Source of the DNA: Polyangiaceae bacterium
GTDB lineage: Bacteria; Myxococcota_A; Polyangia; Polyangiales; Polyangiaceae
Direction of reading: 5' to 3'
Length of the DNA stretch: 64,000 bases
NCBI GenBank assembly: GCA_041389725.1
Contig: JAWKRG010000004.1
Location: forward strand, 806,001-870,000
The translations under genes were made by a program, and so were the position numbers. This document shows, piece after piece, positions 52,293 through 60,202 of this stretch (position 1 is its first letter; every line of letters begins with the position of its first letter). The notes under the pieces were generated by a model. It saw only the letters and a program-made list of their open reading frames with translations, ran no database searches and was not told the origin of the DNA.

Positions 52293-53120
52293 TCATCGTG
52301 AAGGAAAGGTGCCCCGCACCATCCACGCCGGAATGTAGTCAGACTCCACTTCGATGGGAAAGCCGGCGTCATGCGCGCGCGCGCACCAGCCAAGGTAGCG
52401 AAGCGGGATCACACCGCCCGCGTCTGCATTGTCGGGTTTGCGATTGAACAGCTTTCGATACCAAGTCAGGCCGTCTCCCAGCTGCTGATTGAAGACACCC
52501 TTGTCCCCCGCCATCACCGCGCCGGCCAGCGCGATGATCGGCACACCCAGCCGACGTCCGCGCTCACGGAAGTGCTCGGCATTTTCGGCGAGTAGGGTCG
52601 CCACGGCGAGCCGTTCTGACCAATCCCCGGTTCCCGACACGTAGGCCATGATCGCCTGTGCATAGCGGTCGTGATACTCGTCGTAGCTGCCTCCCCAGAA
52701 GCGCGTGTCGAACGCGCACAAGCGCTCGAGCGCTTGCTCGTCTCTAAGCGTCATGGCAGCCCCGACGGCATCTCCCCACCGCGGTCCGCTGTTGCGGTAG
52801 GAGTTGCCGCCAGGCACTTCGTAGTCGGCGCCGGCGATCCTGAGCGTGACGTTGGCCCTTCGATCGACCCCCGCACGCTGAAACAGGGCCACGCCCAGGT
52901 CGCGAATCAGCTGCAGCGCTTCGAACGCGTCCTCGTCCGTCCGGGCAAGCGCGCGTCTCAGCCCGAGCAGCGCCTTGGCGTCGTCGAACGCTGCCCCCAG
53001 GTTGTCGGGAACATGGGCGAGGTTTTCGAGGCTGGCCGCGATCAGTTTTTCGGTTCGCCGAAGCACACGTTCGGGGTCCAAGACACGGAGCTGGTGGGTC
53101 GGGATTTCGCGTGTCGGCAT
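52293..53120 (-). CDS. Imm49-family immunity-like protein
   Basis: The 275-residue cytoplasmic protein is helical throughout. The block LRYLGWCARAHDAGFPIEVE followed by SDYIPAWM matches Imm49 immunity proteins of polymorphic toxin systems, as does GDKGVFNQQLGDGLTWYRKL. Immunity proteins bind and block a toxin. No toxin gene is in this window, so it may be an orphan. A kinase-like gene lies 46 bases upstream on the same strand. Confidence 0.6.
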   Translation of the reverse strand: MPTREIPTHQLRVLDPERVLRRTEKLIAASLENLAHVPDNLGAAFDDAKALLGLRRALARTDEDAFEALQLIRDLGVALFQRAGVDRRANVTLRIAGADYEVPGGNSYRNSGPRWGDAVGAAMTLRDEQALERLCAFDTRFWGGSYDEYHDRYAQAIMAYVSGTGDWSERLAVATLLAENAEHFRERGRRLGVPIIALAGAVMAGDKGVFNQQLGDGLTWYRKLFNRKPDNADAGGVIPLRYLGWCARAHDAGFPIEVESDYIPAWMVRGTFPSR

Positions 53121-53166
53121 TGGGCTTCTTTGCTGTCAGATCGGCGTCTCGAGTCGGCGCGCGGCA

Positions 53167-53799
53167 TCATCCGTCGCCTGTCGGCGCAGCGCCAGTGCGG
53201 GCCGCGACTCGTGCCGCATGTCTCTGCGCGGCGCGGTCGATTTCCCCCAGGGCTTCGCGCCCCTCCTCGGCCGTGCATCGCGCAAGTGCGTACCAGTCGT
53301 CCAGCACCAGGATGCCGCGCTCGCTGCTGACCAACCAATGCACGGTCCCTCGCACGTAGGGATGCACCAGACCGTGGCTGATCAGCGTCTGCATGTCCCG
53401 CCGCAGCGCTGCCACGGCGTCTTCATGGAGCGGTTGCAGGGTGTCACTGACACGGGCGAGCCGTTCGCCCGAGCAGGCGGCGTATCGCAGGATCAATACA
53501 CCGTGATCTCGGCCGGCCGAGAAGCTCGTGACCACCTCAGGCGCGATGGACAGCGACAGAGGCGCAACTTGGACTAGCGCGCGGGTGGTCACTTCGAGGT
53601 GCTGCCAGCGTCCGACGTGAATCTTGTGTTCGCGGTGGCGAAAGCGCAGACGGTCGACTTCGTCGACGCCAGGCAGGTTGCCGAGAGCGGTGGCCACGTC
53701 GAGCCACTCCGACCCCGGTGGCTGACCACTCACCGCGAGCGCGCGCGAAACCAAGTCCGCGACCACGGACGCGATGTCATTTGCGGGCTTCGTCTCCAT
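53167..53799 (-). CDS. Kinase-like protein upstream of the Imm49-like gene
   Basis: From METKPANDIASVVADLVSRA the protein has 210 residues. The middle (DHGVLILRYAACSGERLARV, MQTLISHGLVHPYVRGTVHW, RGILVLDDWYALARC) resembles the C-lobe of protein kinases or phosphotransferases, with the VHPYVRG and VLDDW blocks at the positions of the HxD and DFG loops, but the true catalytic Asp pattern is changed. Function uncertain. ATG at 53853 is an alternative start. Confidence 0.5.
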   Translation of the reverse strand: METKPANDIASVVADLVSRALAVSGQPPGSEWLDVATALGNLPGVDEVDRLRFRHREHKIHVGRWQHLEVTTRALVQVAPLSLSIAPEVVTSFSAGRDHGVLILRYAACSGERLARVSDTLQPLHEDAVAALRRDMQTLISHGLVHPYVRGTVHWLVSSERGILVLDDWYALARCTAEEGREALGEIDRAAQRHAARVAARTGAAPTGDG

Positions 53800-54180
53800 G
53801 GAGTTGGCGTGGCGGACGGAGTCGAGACCGGAATTCTCGGCCGCAGCCGTCATAGCACTGGATCGCGCGCGCCGCTGTCGTCCCGGCCAGTCCGTCGACA
53901 TGCGCGACGCCAAGTTTTGTTGCCCACCCCCGCTTCGCTTCGCTCCGCTGGCCCCTCCCAAATTCCTCCTCGGCGGCAGCATGAAGAACCAGGTCATCCG
54001 CGAGGCACGTCCGGTTGAGGAGAGGTTCCTACACTGATGCCGCCTGCGGGGGAATGGGAGGGGCTGGCCCGCGGCGTCTTGGCGGGCTGATGGGTGGTTG
54101 TGACTCGACGTGTGGTTCCGCCGCACGGTTGCTCGACCGCAGGAAGCCAGCACGCTCAATGCACGCGTACCAGTACGCTA
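53800..54180. other. Gene-free stretch
   Basis: Frames in this 381-base gap are rich in Arg and Gly and look non-coding. Repeats of GCTTCGCTTCGC type appear near 53930. No promoter or structured RNA was recognised. Confidence 0.4.
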
Positions 54181-54510
54181 CGCGACAGCTTGACCTGGGC
54201 ATGCAAGCGTGGCGCCCTAGGCGTGCGTGTGCGGCGCTAGGTGGTGCTCGCTCCCTACATTGTGGATCTAGTCGTGCCTGCCGCCCGCTTGATAGTCGAA
54301 GTGGACGGGCCGCACCACTCGCGCCAACGCAGCGCGGATGTCCCCCGTCGGGGATTCCCCAGGGTCTCGCGCCGCGACCGTGCGCTCGCGCGCATGGGCT
54401 ATCGCGTGCTGCCCCTCAGGGGTTCCCTTCGGTCTCGGGTAAGTGCCGCTGACGTGTGCAGCCGCCCCGAGCGCGTCGTCACGCGGATGCGCGAGGCGGT
54501 TGGGGGGTGA
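54181..54510 (+). pseudogene. DUF559 (VSR-like endonuclease) remnant
   Basis: After the amber codon at 54238-54240 the frame reads VVLAPYIVDLVVPAARLIVE, then VDGPHH and RRDRALARMGYRVLPL, the conserved centre of DUF559 nucleases. Before the TAG the same frame reads GALGVRVRR, where intact members have LGVRFRRQ, so TAG replaces a Gln codon. Two short insertions (around 54343 and 54412) interrupt the domain. The gene is broken. Confidence 0.7.
54343..54437 (+). repeat. Two copies of a short CCCC-N3-GGGG element in the DUF559 remnant
   Basis: CCCCGTCGGGGATTCCCCAG and a following GGTCTCG occupy 54343-54369. CCCCTCAGGGGTTCCC with TTCGGTCTCG occupies 54412-54437. Both have a CCCC/GGGG hairpin and end in GGTCTCG. 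Confidence 0.55.
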
Positions 54511-54624
54511 GCTGGCCGGGTGGTCGCGAGACGTCACGCGAGCTTGATGTCGGTGGGCTCGGCGTTCCTGCCGAGGGAATGACATACTGGAACAACCCGA
54601 AAAGAACCGGCTGAGAGAGTGCCT

Positions 54625-55278
54625 ATGCGAACAAGAGCAAGTTCAGTGCTTCTAGCCTCGGTCGTCCCAGCCCTGATCAGTATCGCTGGCGCGGCTCGAG
54701 CCACGGAGCCGGTTTGGGTTGGTGCGCGCGCAGTCGGCAGCCCCAACGTGGGCGTCGACGCGGGAAAAGATGACGGGAGGTACGAAACGCCACGGTCGCC
54801 TGTCACGGTTGGATTCGGGGCGGAGGTGGGGATCGACGCGATGCCCACGCTCATCCCGAGCGTCGGTCTCGAGTACGAGTGGATGCTCGACACGGACCAC
54901 GAGGCCAACCACCAATCGACGCATGCACGAACCCTGTACGTGCCGCTGAGACTTCGCTTCGTCGGGATCGGCACGAACTCGGCGCGATTCTTCATGAACG
55001 TGGCCCTGGGGTACGTCCGATCGTGGGATCTCAACCAGCCCGCCGTGTTCCATGAAGGCAGTAGTCTGGACAGCAGCGGCGGATTCCTCGACTTGGGCGC
55101 CTCCGGGCACTTCCCGCTGTCTTCGCGATTCCGTCTTGAAGCGGGCGTCGCTCTGCGTTCCGTACTTCTGAAGGCAACGAATGGGCTCGTGTACGTGAAC
55201 GAGGCAAGCCAGGTGCGCTACATGGCCCCGTCGCTGTCTGTGGAGCTGCAGTACGTGTTCCTCGGGAGCCTCGAGTAG
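54625..55278 (+). CDS. Outer-membrane beta-barrel-type protein
   Basis: The 217-residue product (MRTRASSVLLASVVPALISI) has a signal peptide ending near AARA. The mature part alternates strands (PVTVGFGAEVGIDAMPTLIP, SVGLEYEWMLDTDH, LYVPLRLRFVGIG, RFRLEAGVALRSVLL, VELQYVFLG), as in a small outer-membrane barrel. A GTG at 54619 is an alternative start. Confidence 0.65.
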   Translation: MRTRASSVLLASVVPALISIAGAARATEPVWVGARAVGSPNVGVDAGKDDGRYETPRSPVTVGFGAEVGIDAMPTLIPSVGLEYEWMLDTDHEANHQSTHARTLYVPLRLRFVGIGTNSARFFMNVALGYVRSWDLNQPAVFHEGSSLDSSGGFLDLGASGHFPLSSRFRLEAGVALRSVLLKATNGLVYVNEASQVRYMAPSLSVELQYVFLGSLE

Positions 55279-55457
55279 TCGGGGTTAGCGTCCGGTCGGT
55301 GCTTCACGTCCGCGGAAGAACGCGCGTACTTGCGCTTTTCGCGGATACCGCCTTCGCCAGAGCCGTCGCGTGCTTTCGCACGCTCGTGTGGAACCGATGC
55401 TCGGAACGCGTTCTCGCGTTGCGCACAAGTGGGCTGAACGTGAACGGGAACGATCCG

Positions 55458-55485
55458 TTGACAGGTGTCGCTCTCCGGCTAGCAT
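55458..55485 (+). promoter_or_regulatory. Consensus-like promoter
   Basis: TTGACA (55458-55463), a 16-base spacer and TAGCAT (55480-55485) lie 48 bases before the ATG at 55533. The perfect -35 is rare in this window. Confidence 0.6.
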
Positions 55486-55532
55486 CAGACTTCCGAGGCG
55501 AGGATGGGTCGGACGCGCTTTTGGGGGGTTCC

Positions 55533-56135
55533 ATGAGCGTCCAGTCCAGAGTCTCGATCGCCGTACGTGGCGCTGCCCTGGCCGCCCTTGGCGTCGTGCT
55601 GGCTGCGAGCTGCAGACCGCCGTCTAAGCCAGGGGTTGCCGCGCCGGCGCGAGTCGACGCCGCGCAACCCGCCGCGCCCGACGCTGGCGCCGTCGCTACA
55701 AATCCTCGCGCCGAGGACGCGCAGGTCGAGCAAGTTGCCGAGGAAGTTCCGATCGAGCGCCTGATCGCGGAGCCGGGAGCGTACTTTGGTCGGCGGGTCA
55801 CGACCGCGGGATGGGTCGTGTCGTGCGACGAGGCCATCTCCTGCGGAATGCACTGCACGACGTGTGGGGTCTGCACCAGCCGCTCGACATTTGTCCCTCC
55901 CGGCACCGACAAGATGGTGTCGTGTCAGCGAAACGGTACCTCGCTCATGATCATGGACCTCGACACGCTCGACAGGTATCTCTGCAACGCCTCGACCTGC
56001 GAAGAAGCTTGCTTTCGGAAGTGCTCTTTTCCTGCTCGAACATCCATCCGTCTCACCGGCACCATCAAGCGCGCCACGCCGGAGCAGATGGGCATCGGCG
56101 AGGAACAGTACGTCTTTGTTCCCGACTCGATGTGA
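55533..56135 (+). CDS. Cys-rich lipoprotein
   Basis: From MSVQSRVSIAVRGAALAALG the protein has 200 residues with a lipobox (LAASC). The mature domain has GAYFGRRVTTAGWVVSCDEA, then CGMHCTTCGVC and CNASTCEEACFRKC, so it is disulfide-rich with an OB-like strand pattern. Family not recognised. Confidence 0.7.
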   Translation: MSVQSRVSIAVRGAALAALGVVLAASCRPPSKPGVAAPARVDAAQPAAPDAGAVATNPRAEDAQVEQVAEEVPIERLIAEPGAYFGRRVTTAGWVVSCDEAISCGMHCTTCGVCTSRSTFVPPGTDKMVSCQRNGTSLMIMDLDTLDRYLCNASTCEEACFRKCSFPARTSIRLTGTIKRATPEQMGIGEEQYVFVPDSM

Positions 56136-56169
56136 GACTGGCTGGACGTGGGCAGAGACACCGAGCGCG

Positions 56170-56192
56170 CCCGTCGCACTTCGCGGGAGTAG
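56170..56192. repeat. 23-bp direct repeat, left copy
   Basis: CCCGTCGCACTTCGCGGGAG plus TAG. A second copy with one mismatch is at 58312-58334. The two bracket the four-gene minus-strand operon. Confidence 0.6.
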
Positions 56193-56212
56193 GCACGAAC
56201 TCAGGCGCCAAG

Positions 56213-56812
56213 TCAGCGAGCGAGAGCCGGCGGTGGCAAAGCAGTAGCAGTTGGCGGACGGGCACCGACCGGGGCGGCTTGGCGTCGCTGCCCGCCCCCG
56301 TCGAGGCCGACGCGTCGCGGCAAAGCCAGGTTGCCCATCCGGCTGGCCGAGGCGCAATTGCCACGCAAACATGTTCCAGCAGCGCACTCACTGTCGGTGG
56401 CGCACAGTTGCCAGCCGGCATACTGACACTCCGACTGGCACCTGTATTGCCGGTTGCTGCCACAACAAACCTCGCGTGCTGGGCAGTCTGCGGCGTCGTC
56501 GCATGCCATAGCGAGTTCACCTGCTCGGCACTCGGACTCAGCCGCCGCACAGTGCGGCGATGGGCCGAAGCAGCAGAGTTCCGCCCCGTTGCATCTGGCA
56601 TCGCCGCACTTTATCGCCCGATCGGGAGGCAGCGCACGCCGAGGCGCGCCGGTGTTCGAGATGTTCGCCGTCGCCGCTGGCGATTCGTTGCGCGCGGGAG
56701 GCTCGGAAACCTTGGAGGTCGGAATGGAACGGCAACGGAGGAAGACCGTTGCAGTGCACGCGAGGCCCAGGGCGATCGCAGCAAAGCCAACACGGCGCGT
56801 CGCCGAGGACAT
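56213..56812 (-). CDS. Cys-rich exported protein (operon gene 4)
   Basis: From MSSATRRVGFAAIALGLACT the protein has 199 residues, with a hydrophobic N-terminal segment that could be a signal peptide or anchor. A Cys-rich domain follows (CGDARCNGAELCCFGPSPHC, CPAREVCCGSNRQYRCQSEC, CATDSECAAGTC). Its ATG overlaps the stop of the upstream gene (TGATG), so translation is coupled. The C-terminal end is Pro/Arg rich. Confidence 0.65.
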   Translation of the reverse strand: MSSATRRVGFAAIALGLACTATVFLRCRSIPTSKVSEPPARNESPAATANISNTGAPRRALPPDRAIKCGDARCNGAELCCFGPSPHCAAAESECRAGELAMACDDAADCPAREVCCGSNRQYRCQSECQYAGWQLCATDSECAAGTCLRGNCASASRMGNLALPRRVGLDGGGQRRQAAPVGARPPTATALPPPALAR

Positions 56813-57270
56813 CAATACGGGCCTGGGGTCTTGTTGCAACCCTCTGATGGTGCGCACGCGCCCAGGCACACCCAGTCGCTCGGGCACCCGCCATCGACGC
56901 CGGCACACACACACGTCGGAGTAGAGTGGCCCTTGTACAACAGGCAGAAGCCCTTGCACACCACGCCATTGCAGCAGCCGCGAATCTCGTTCAAGCACAC
57001 GTTGACGTTTCCTCCGTCGCAGCTCTTGCCGCCGTCCACTTCTATGTAGTCTTTGGCGGGGGGAGGACCGGATTCGGGAAGGTTCAAGCCGATCTTCGGC
57101 TTCTTTGTCGCGGGTGGTGCGCTTGCGTCGACCACCGGCGGAGGACTCGGGAGGCTAGCGTCTCGTCCAACTGTGCTCTCCGATGCAGGGTCGGTCGACG
57201 TTGTGGTACGCCCTCCGCACCGGGCTGCGAGCGCCGCCAAAACCAGAAACCCAGCTACTCGACCGGTCAT
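56812..57270 (-). CDS. Cys-rich lipoprotein (operon gene 3)
   Basis: From MTGRVAGFLVLAALAARCGG the protein has 152 residues with a lipobox-like LAARC. A Ser/Thr/Pro linker leads to a compact Cys domain (CDGGNVNVCLNEIRGCCNGV, VCKGFCLLYKG, CVCAGVDGGCP). It overlaps the upstream gene by four bases (ATGA). Confidence 0.7.
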   Translation of the reverse strand: MTGRVAGFLVLAALAARCGGRTTTSTDPASESTVGRDASLPSPPPVVDASAPPATKKPKIGLNLPESGPPPAKDYIEVDGGKSCDGGNVNVCLNEIRGCCNGVVCKGFCLLYKGHSTPTCVCAGVDGGCPSDWVCLGACAPSEGCNKTPGPY

Positions 57271-57710
57271 CTCGGACACCAGCTTTCCGCACCGCAGCCA
57301 CCGCCTTTTGCCGGGCAACACACCAGCGGCCAAGGACATCCGCCGACGAAGGATCCACACATACAATACGGCTGCTTGCCGACGCACCCGCCCGCGCAGT
57401 AGGTGCCGCTGCAGCAGGCGGAGACACCTGTGTGCTTGCCGACCTCCGCACAAGTCGGACCGCCATCGCTGACCACGCTCCCGCTGTCTGCGGCATCTGC
57501 GGACGTCGCATCAGGGGGAGAGCTGCCATCGTCGACGGCGGTTGGCGCATCGCTCTGCGAGCCGGCATCCCTATCTTGCCAGGCTGCTTCGCCGGCGCCG
57601 TCTGGTGGCGGGTTCGGAAGCGCGCTTGCGCTGCTGCGCGCGCCGCAACTGGCTACGAGGAGCGACCACACAACGTGGGCGCCACGCAGTCCGAGAACGG
57701 GAGCCGTCAT
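57267..57710 (-). CDS. Cys-rich lipoprotein (operon gene 2)
   Basis: From MTAPVLGLRGAHVVWSLLVA the protein has 147 residues with a lipobox-like VASC. The C-terminal Cys domain (CAEVGKHTGVSACCSGTYC, CVGKQPYCMCGSFVGGCP, CCPAKGGGC) resembles that of the next gene, so the two are probable paralogues. Confidence 0.7.
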   Translation of the reverse strand: MTAPVLGLRGAHVVWSLLVASCGARSSASALPNPPPDGAGEAAWQDRDAGSQSDAPTAVDDGSSPPDATSADAADSGSVVSDGGPTCAEVGKHTGVSACCSGTYCAGGCVGKQPYCMCGSFVGGCPWPLVCCPAKGGGCGAESWCPR

Positions 57711-57744
57711 GGGTTGATCACCAAGCTGGGCCACGAGGCGGAGT

Positions 57745-58167
57745 TCACGTCCATGGCCCAACGTCTCGGTCGACCAGCCTGGTTGGTGCGTAGAAGCAGT
57801 TCGGGGAATCGACACCGTCGACGCACCGGGGAGCGCTCCTTAGGACCGGCTCGTAGCTGCCGAGATGCTGAGCTACGTCCTGGGGAATGCAATCTTCCGG
57901 GTCACTGGCGGAACCCGTGCAGCCCACGACGCGCGTGAAGTGATTCCAGCCTGCACCAAAATCCTGCGAGTGGAAAACGGCAATCGTTCCCGCCACGCGG
58001 TCTTCCACCGCCACCCACACTCGCCCCTGCCAGTCCACCGTCACGGCAGTCTTGTCGATCCCCACGTTGGGGTTTGCGTCCGATCCTGGGGGACTCGGGG
58101 CGGTTACGCGTTGGCAGAAGGCACGGCCCGGCACTTTGAGCGCGAATGCGTCAATGCGAACCGTCAT
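57745..58167 (-). CDS. Sialidase/BNR-like fragment protein (operon gene 1)
   Basis: The 140-residue product has no signal peptide. It reads VTVDWQGRVWVAVEDRVAG and FHSQDFGAGWNHF, which resemble a BNR/Asp-box blade, but only one or two blades are present. It may be a truncated exo-sialidase-like protein or the 5' part of one. It is 34 bases upstream of the next gene in the operon. Confidence 0.5.
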   Translation of the reverse strand: MTVRIDAFALKVPGRAFCQRVTAPSPPGSDANPNVGIDKTAVTVDWQGRVWVAVEDRVAGTIAVFHSQDFGAGWNHFTRVVGCTGSASDPEDCIPQDVAQHLGSYEPVLRSAPRCVDGVDSPNCFYAPTRLVDRDVGPWT

Positions 58168-58311
58168 GATTCCCTCCCGTTTTGCCCGAATTGTACTAAC
58201 CGTACAGCAAATGTCCGCGGAGAGCCAGGTCGGCGGCCTCGCGACACGATTCCACTCGAGGACGCCGACGGACTGATCCGGCCTCCGCCGGTGAACTAGC
58301 TCCCTCGCGCC

Positions 58312-58334
58312 CCCGTCTCACTTCGCGGGAGTAG
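58312..58334. repeat. 23-bp direct repeat, right copy
   Basis: CCCGTCTCACTTCGCGGGAG plus TAG, one base different from the copy at 56170-56192. Confidence 0.6.
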
Positions 58335-58631
58335 CGCGCTGCGCCGCCGCGGGTCGAGACCCAAACACCCGTGGAGCCCAACGCCCTGGCAACCGTGCAA
58401 GCGCGCATACGCGCACAGGCCCGTCTCGAGATGGCGCACTGTGGGTGTGTGCTGCGAGCCCAGCAAGTACACCGCAGCAGATCGGCCGGGGCGCTAGGTC
58501 GACCGGCCACCGCTAGGCTGTCGTCAACGCGGCGCCGCAAGGCGGCATGGCGCCTCCCACCCGCGATGCAGCGGGTCCGTGCAATATCGTCCGGCGGCTA
58601 GCCTGGGCGCCTGGAAAGCGTCGAGATCGCG

Positions 58632-58637
58632 TACTCT
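58632..58637 (+). promoter_or_regulatory. -10 element (TACTCT), leaderless start
   Basis: TACTCT precedes the ATG at 58644 by six bases without a ribosome binding site. Confidence 0.4.
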
Positions 58638-58643
58638 CCGCGC

Positions 58644-60005
58644 ATGAGAACCGTAGTCGTCGTTCTTGCTCTCGGTCTCACTCTCGCGTGTGGGTCGCGT
58701 TCCGGAATGCTGCTCGACTCGTCCGGCAACGGTGGCAGCTCGGGTACCGCTGCCAGCGGAGGAGGCGGTACGAGCGGTACGAGCGGTACGAGCGGCAGCG
58801 GGGGTATCGGTGGTACTAGCGGAACTAGTGGCTCGAGTGGAACCGGTGGCATCCCCGAGCCATGCTTCGAGCTTCAGCAATTTGGACCCGCGGTGCCGGT
58901 GCTACAACAACCGAACGAACTCGGTTGGCTGCCGCGGCTCACGCCGAGCAGTGGCGACGGCCAGCAACTCACCGTCGCGTTCGTTCGCCAGCCGATCGAA
59001 AGCCCTGGCAAGTTCTTCGCGATCGGCCACACGAGTTTCCGCCCCTGGCAGGCGTGGCCCGCGACCCCACTCGGGCCGGTGCACGACTCCTTCGCGAGCC
59101 CGGAGCTCCTGCCGCAACTCGCCGTGACGCGCAGTGGCGAAGATCAGTTCGCCATGCTCGTCGCCCACACCAACGTCGTCAGCTTCGCGCCGAGCGCGCC
59201 CGCGAACAGCAGTGGTGCAGGCAGCACCGTCACGCTCAAGGGGAGCACGGTGCGGTTCGCGACGCGTTCACTACCGGGGCGTTGGCTCGTGGGGACTGAA
59301 ACCGTGGGCGGGGAGCTTTTGGCGCACACCGTGACCGAGGTAGGTGGGCTCAATGTGAGTGCGCAGATCCTGGGTTGCGCTCAGGGCGGGGTATTGGCCG
59401 ACGCCGTACCTTACAAAGATGGCTGGCTCGTGGCCGTCAACAATTCCATTCAGTCACCCCCCGCAGGTTGCTCGTCACCTTCTGCCCCAGGGCCGGCGCT
59501 GCGCGTGGACCTGCTCTACTTCGGCAGCGAAGGTTTTGCTGACGGCGGCACCATCATCGGGTCGTTCGCGACCAGCGCGCCCCTCACCAGCCTTGCCGTC
59601 GCGCCCTACTCGAAGGGAATGTACGTGGTGTGGATCGAGCAGAGCGGAGGCGTGTTTCCCCCGATGCGCTGGACGACCGTGGACGCTGGCAATCAGAGCG
59701 TGTCGCCTCCCGAGCAGCTCACCGCGCCGGGTGATCTGCCGACCGCCCTCGCCGCCACTTCGCTCGGAGATCGCCTCGCCGTGGCTTGGGTCAACGATCC
59801 TGCAGGCAACCCACCGGACATGGTGGTGTCCGTGCGCGACGCCGACGGCACGACCTTCATCGACAAGACCTTCGATGACTTGGGCGTCGCGCCGTCCATC
59901 GCCGCGTCGCCCAACGGACGCAGTCTCGTCGTGGCCTGGATCCCGCCCTTCGTCCCAGGCGACGTCAACCTGATGCGCCTCGACTGCATCGCGGGTTTCG
60001 ACTGA
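58644..60005 (+). CDS. Lipoprotein with beta-propeller-like domain
   Basis: The 453-residue product (MRTVVVVLALGLTLAC) has a lipobox and a Gly/Ser/Thr linker of GTSGTSGTSG type. The rest consists of strand repeats typical of a six- or seven-bladed propeller (QLTVAFVRQP, QFAMLVAHTN, GWLVAVNNS, GMYVVWIEQSG, RLAVAWVND, SLVVAWIPP). Function unknown. Confidence 0.75.
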   Translation: MRTVVVVLALGLTLACGSRSGMLLDSSGNGGSSGTAASGGGGTSGTSGTSGSGGIGGTSGTSGSSGTGGIPEPCFELQQFGPAVPVLQQPNELGWLPRLTPSSGDGQQLTVAFVRQPIESPGKFFAIGHTSFRPWQAWPATPLGPVHDSFASPELLPQLAVTRSGEDQFAMLVAHTNVVSFAPSAPANSSGAGSTVTLKGSTVRFATRSLPGRWLVGTETVGGELLAHTVTEVGGLNVSAQILGCAQGGVLADAVPYKDGWLVAVNNSIQSPPAGCSSPSAPGPALRVDLLYFGSEGFADGGTIIGSFATSAPLTSLAVAPYSKGMYVVWIEQSGGVFPPMRWTTVDAGNQSVSPPEQLTAPGDLPTALAATSLGDRLAVAWVNDPAGNPPDMVVSVRDADGTTFIDKTFDDLGVAPSIAASPNGRSLVVAWIPPFVPGDVNLMRLDCIAGFD

Positions 60006-60077
60006 GCCGCCACAGACTGCATCGCCGGTCGAGCCGCCAGCATCGCAGCTCTGGACTGAGCAGCCGCCATGCGCGAT

Positions 60078-60135
60078 CCAGGTTGGGGGTCTAGCTTCGC
60101 TGAACCGCGGACGGCTACTCATGCGCAGCGCGTCG
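60078..60135. repeat. Diverged third copy of the 69-bp repeat
   Basis: GGTTGGGGGTCTAGCTTCGC, followed later by GCGCAGCGC, aligns with the 46478 and 47570 copies but is more diverged. It lies about 75 bases after the stop of the preceding gene. Confidence 0.4.
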
Positions 60136-60202
60136 CTCTAGCGCGGGTGCGAGCGGAAGCGCCGGGGCCGCGGGGTACGATCCCGCGACCTTGACGGGTC
60201 GT

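Larger units (their letters stand above)
58168..58643. other. Gene-free stretch
   Basis: A 476-base gap with no convincing frame. It holds the right-hand 23-bp repeat (58312-58334) and the promoter of the next gene. Confidence 0.4.

Noticed and set aside
54015..54452. Plus-strand open frame of 145 codons overlapping the DUF559 remnant
   Set aside because: Cys/Arg/Gly-rich with no recognisable motif; the conserved DUF559 block is in another frame.
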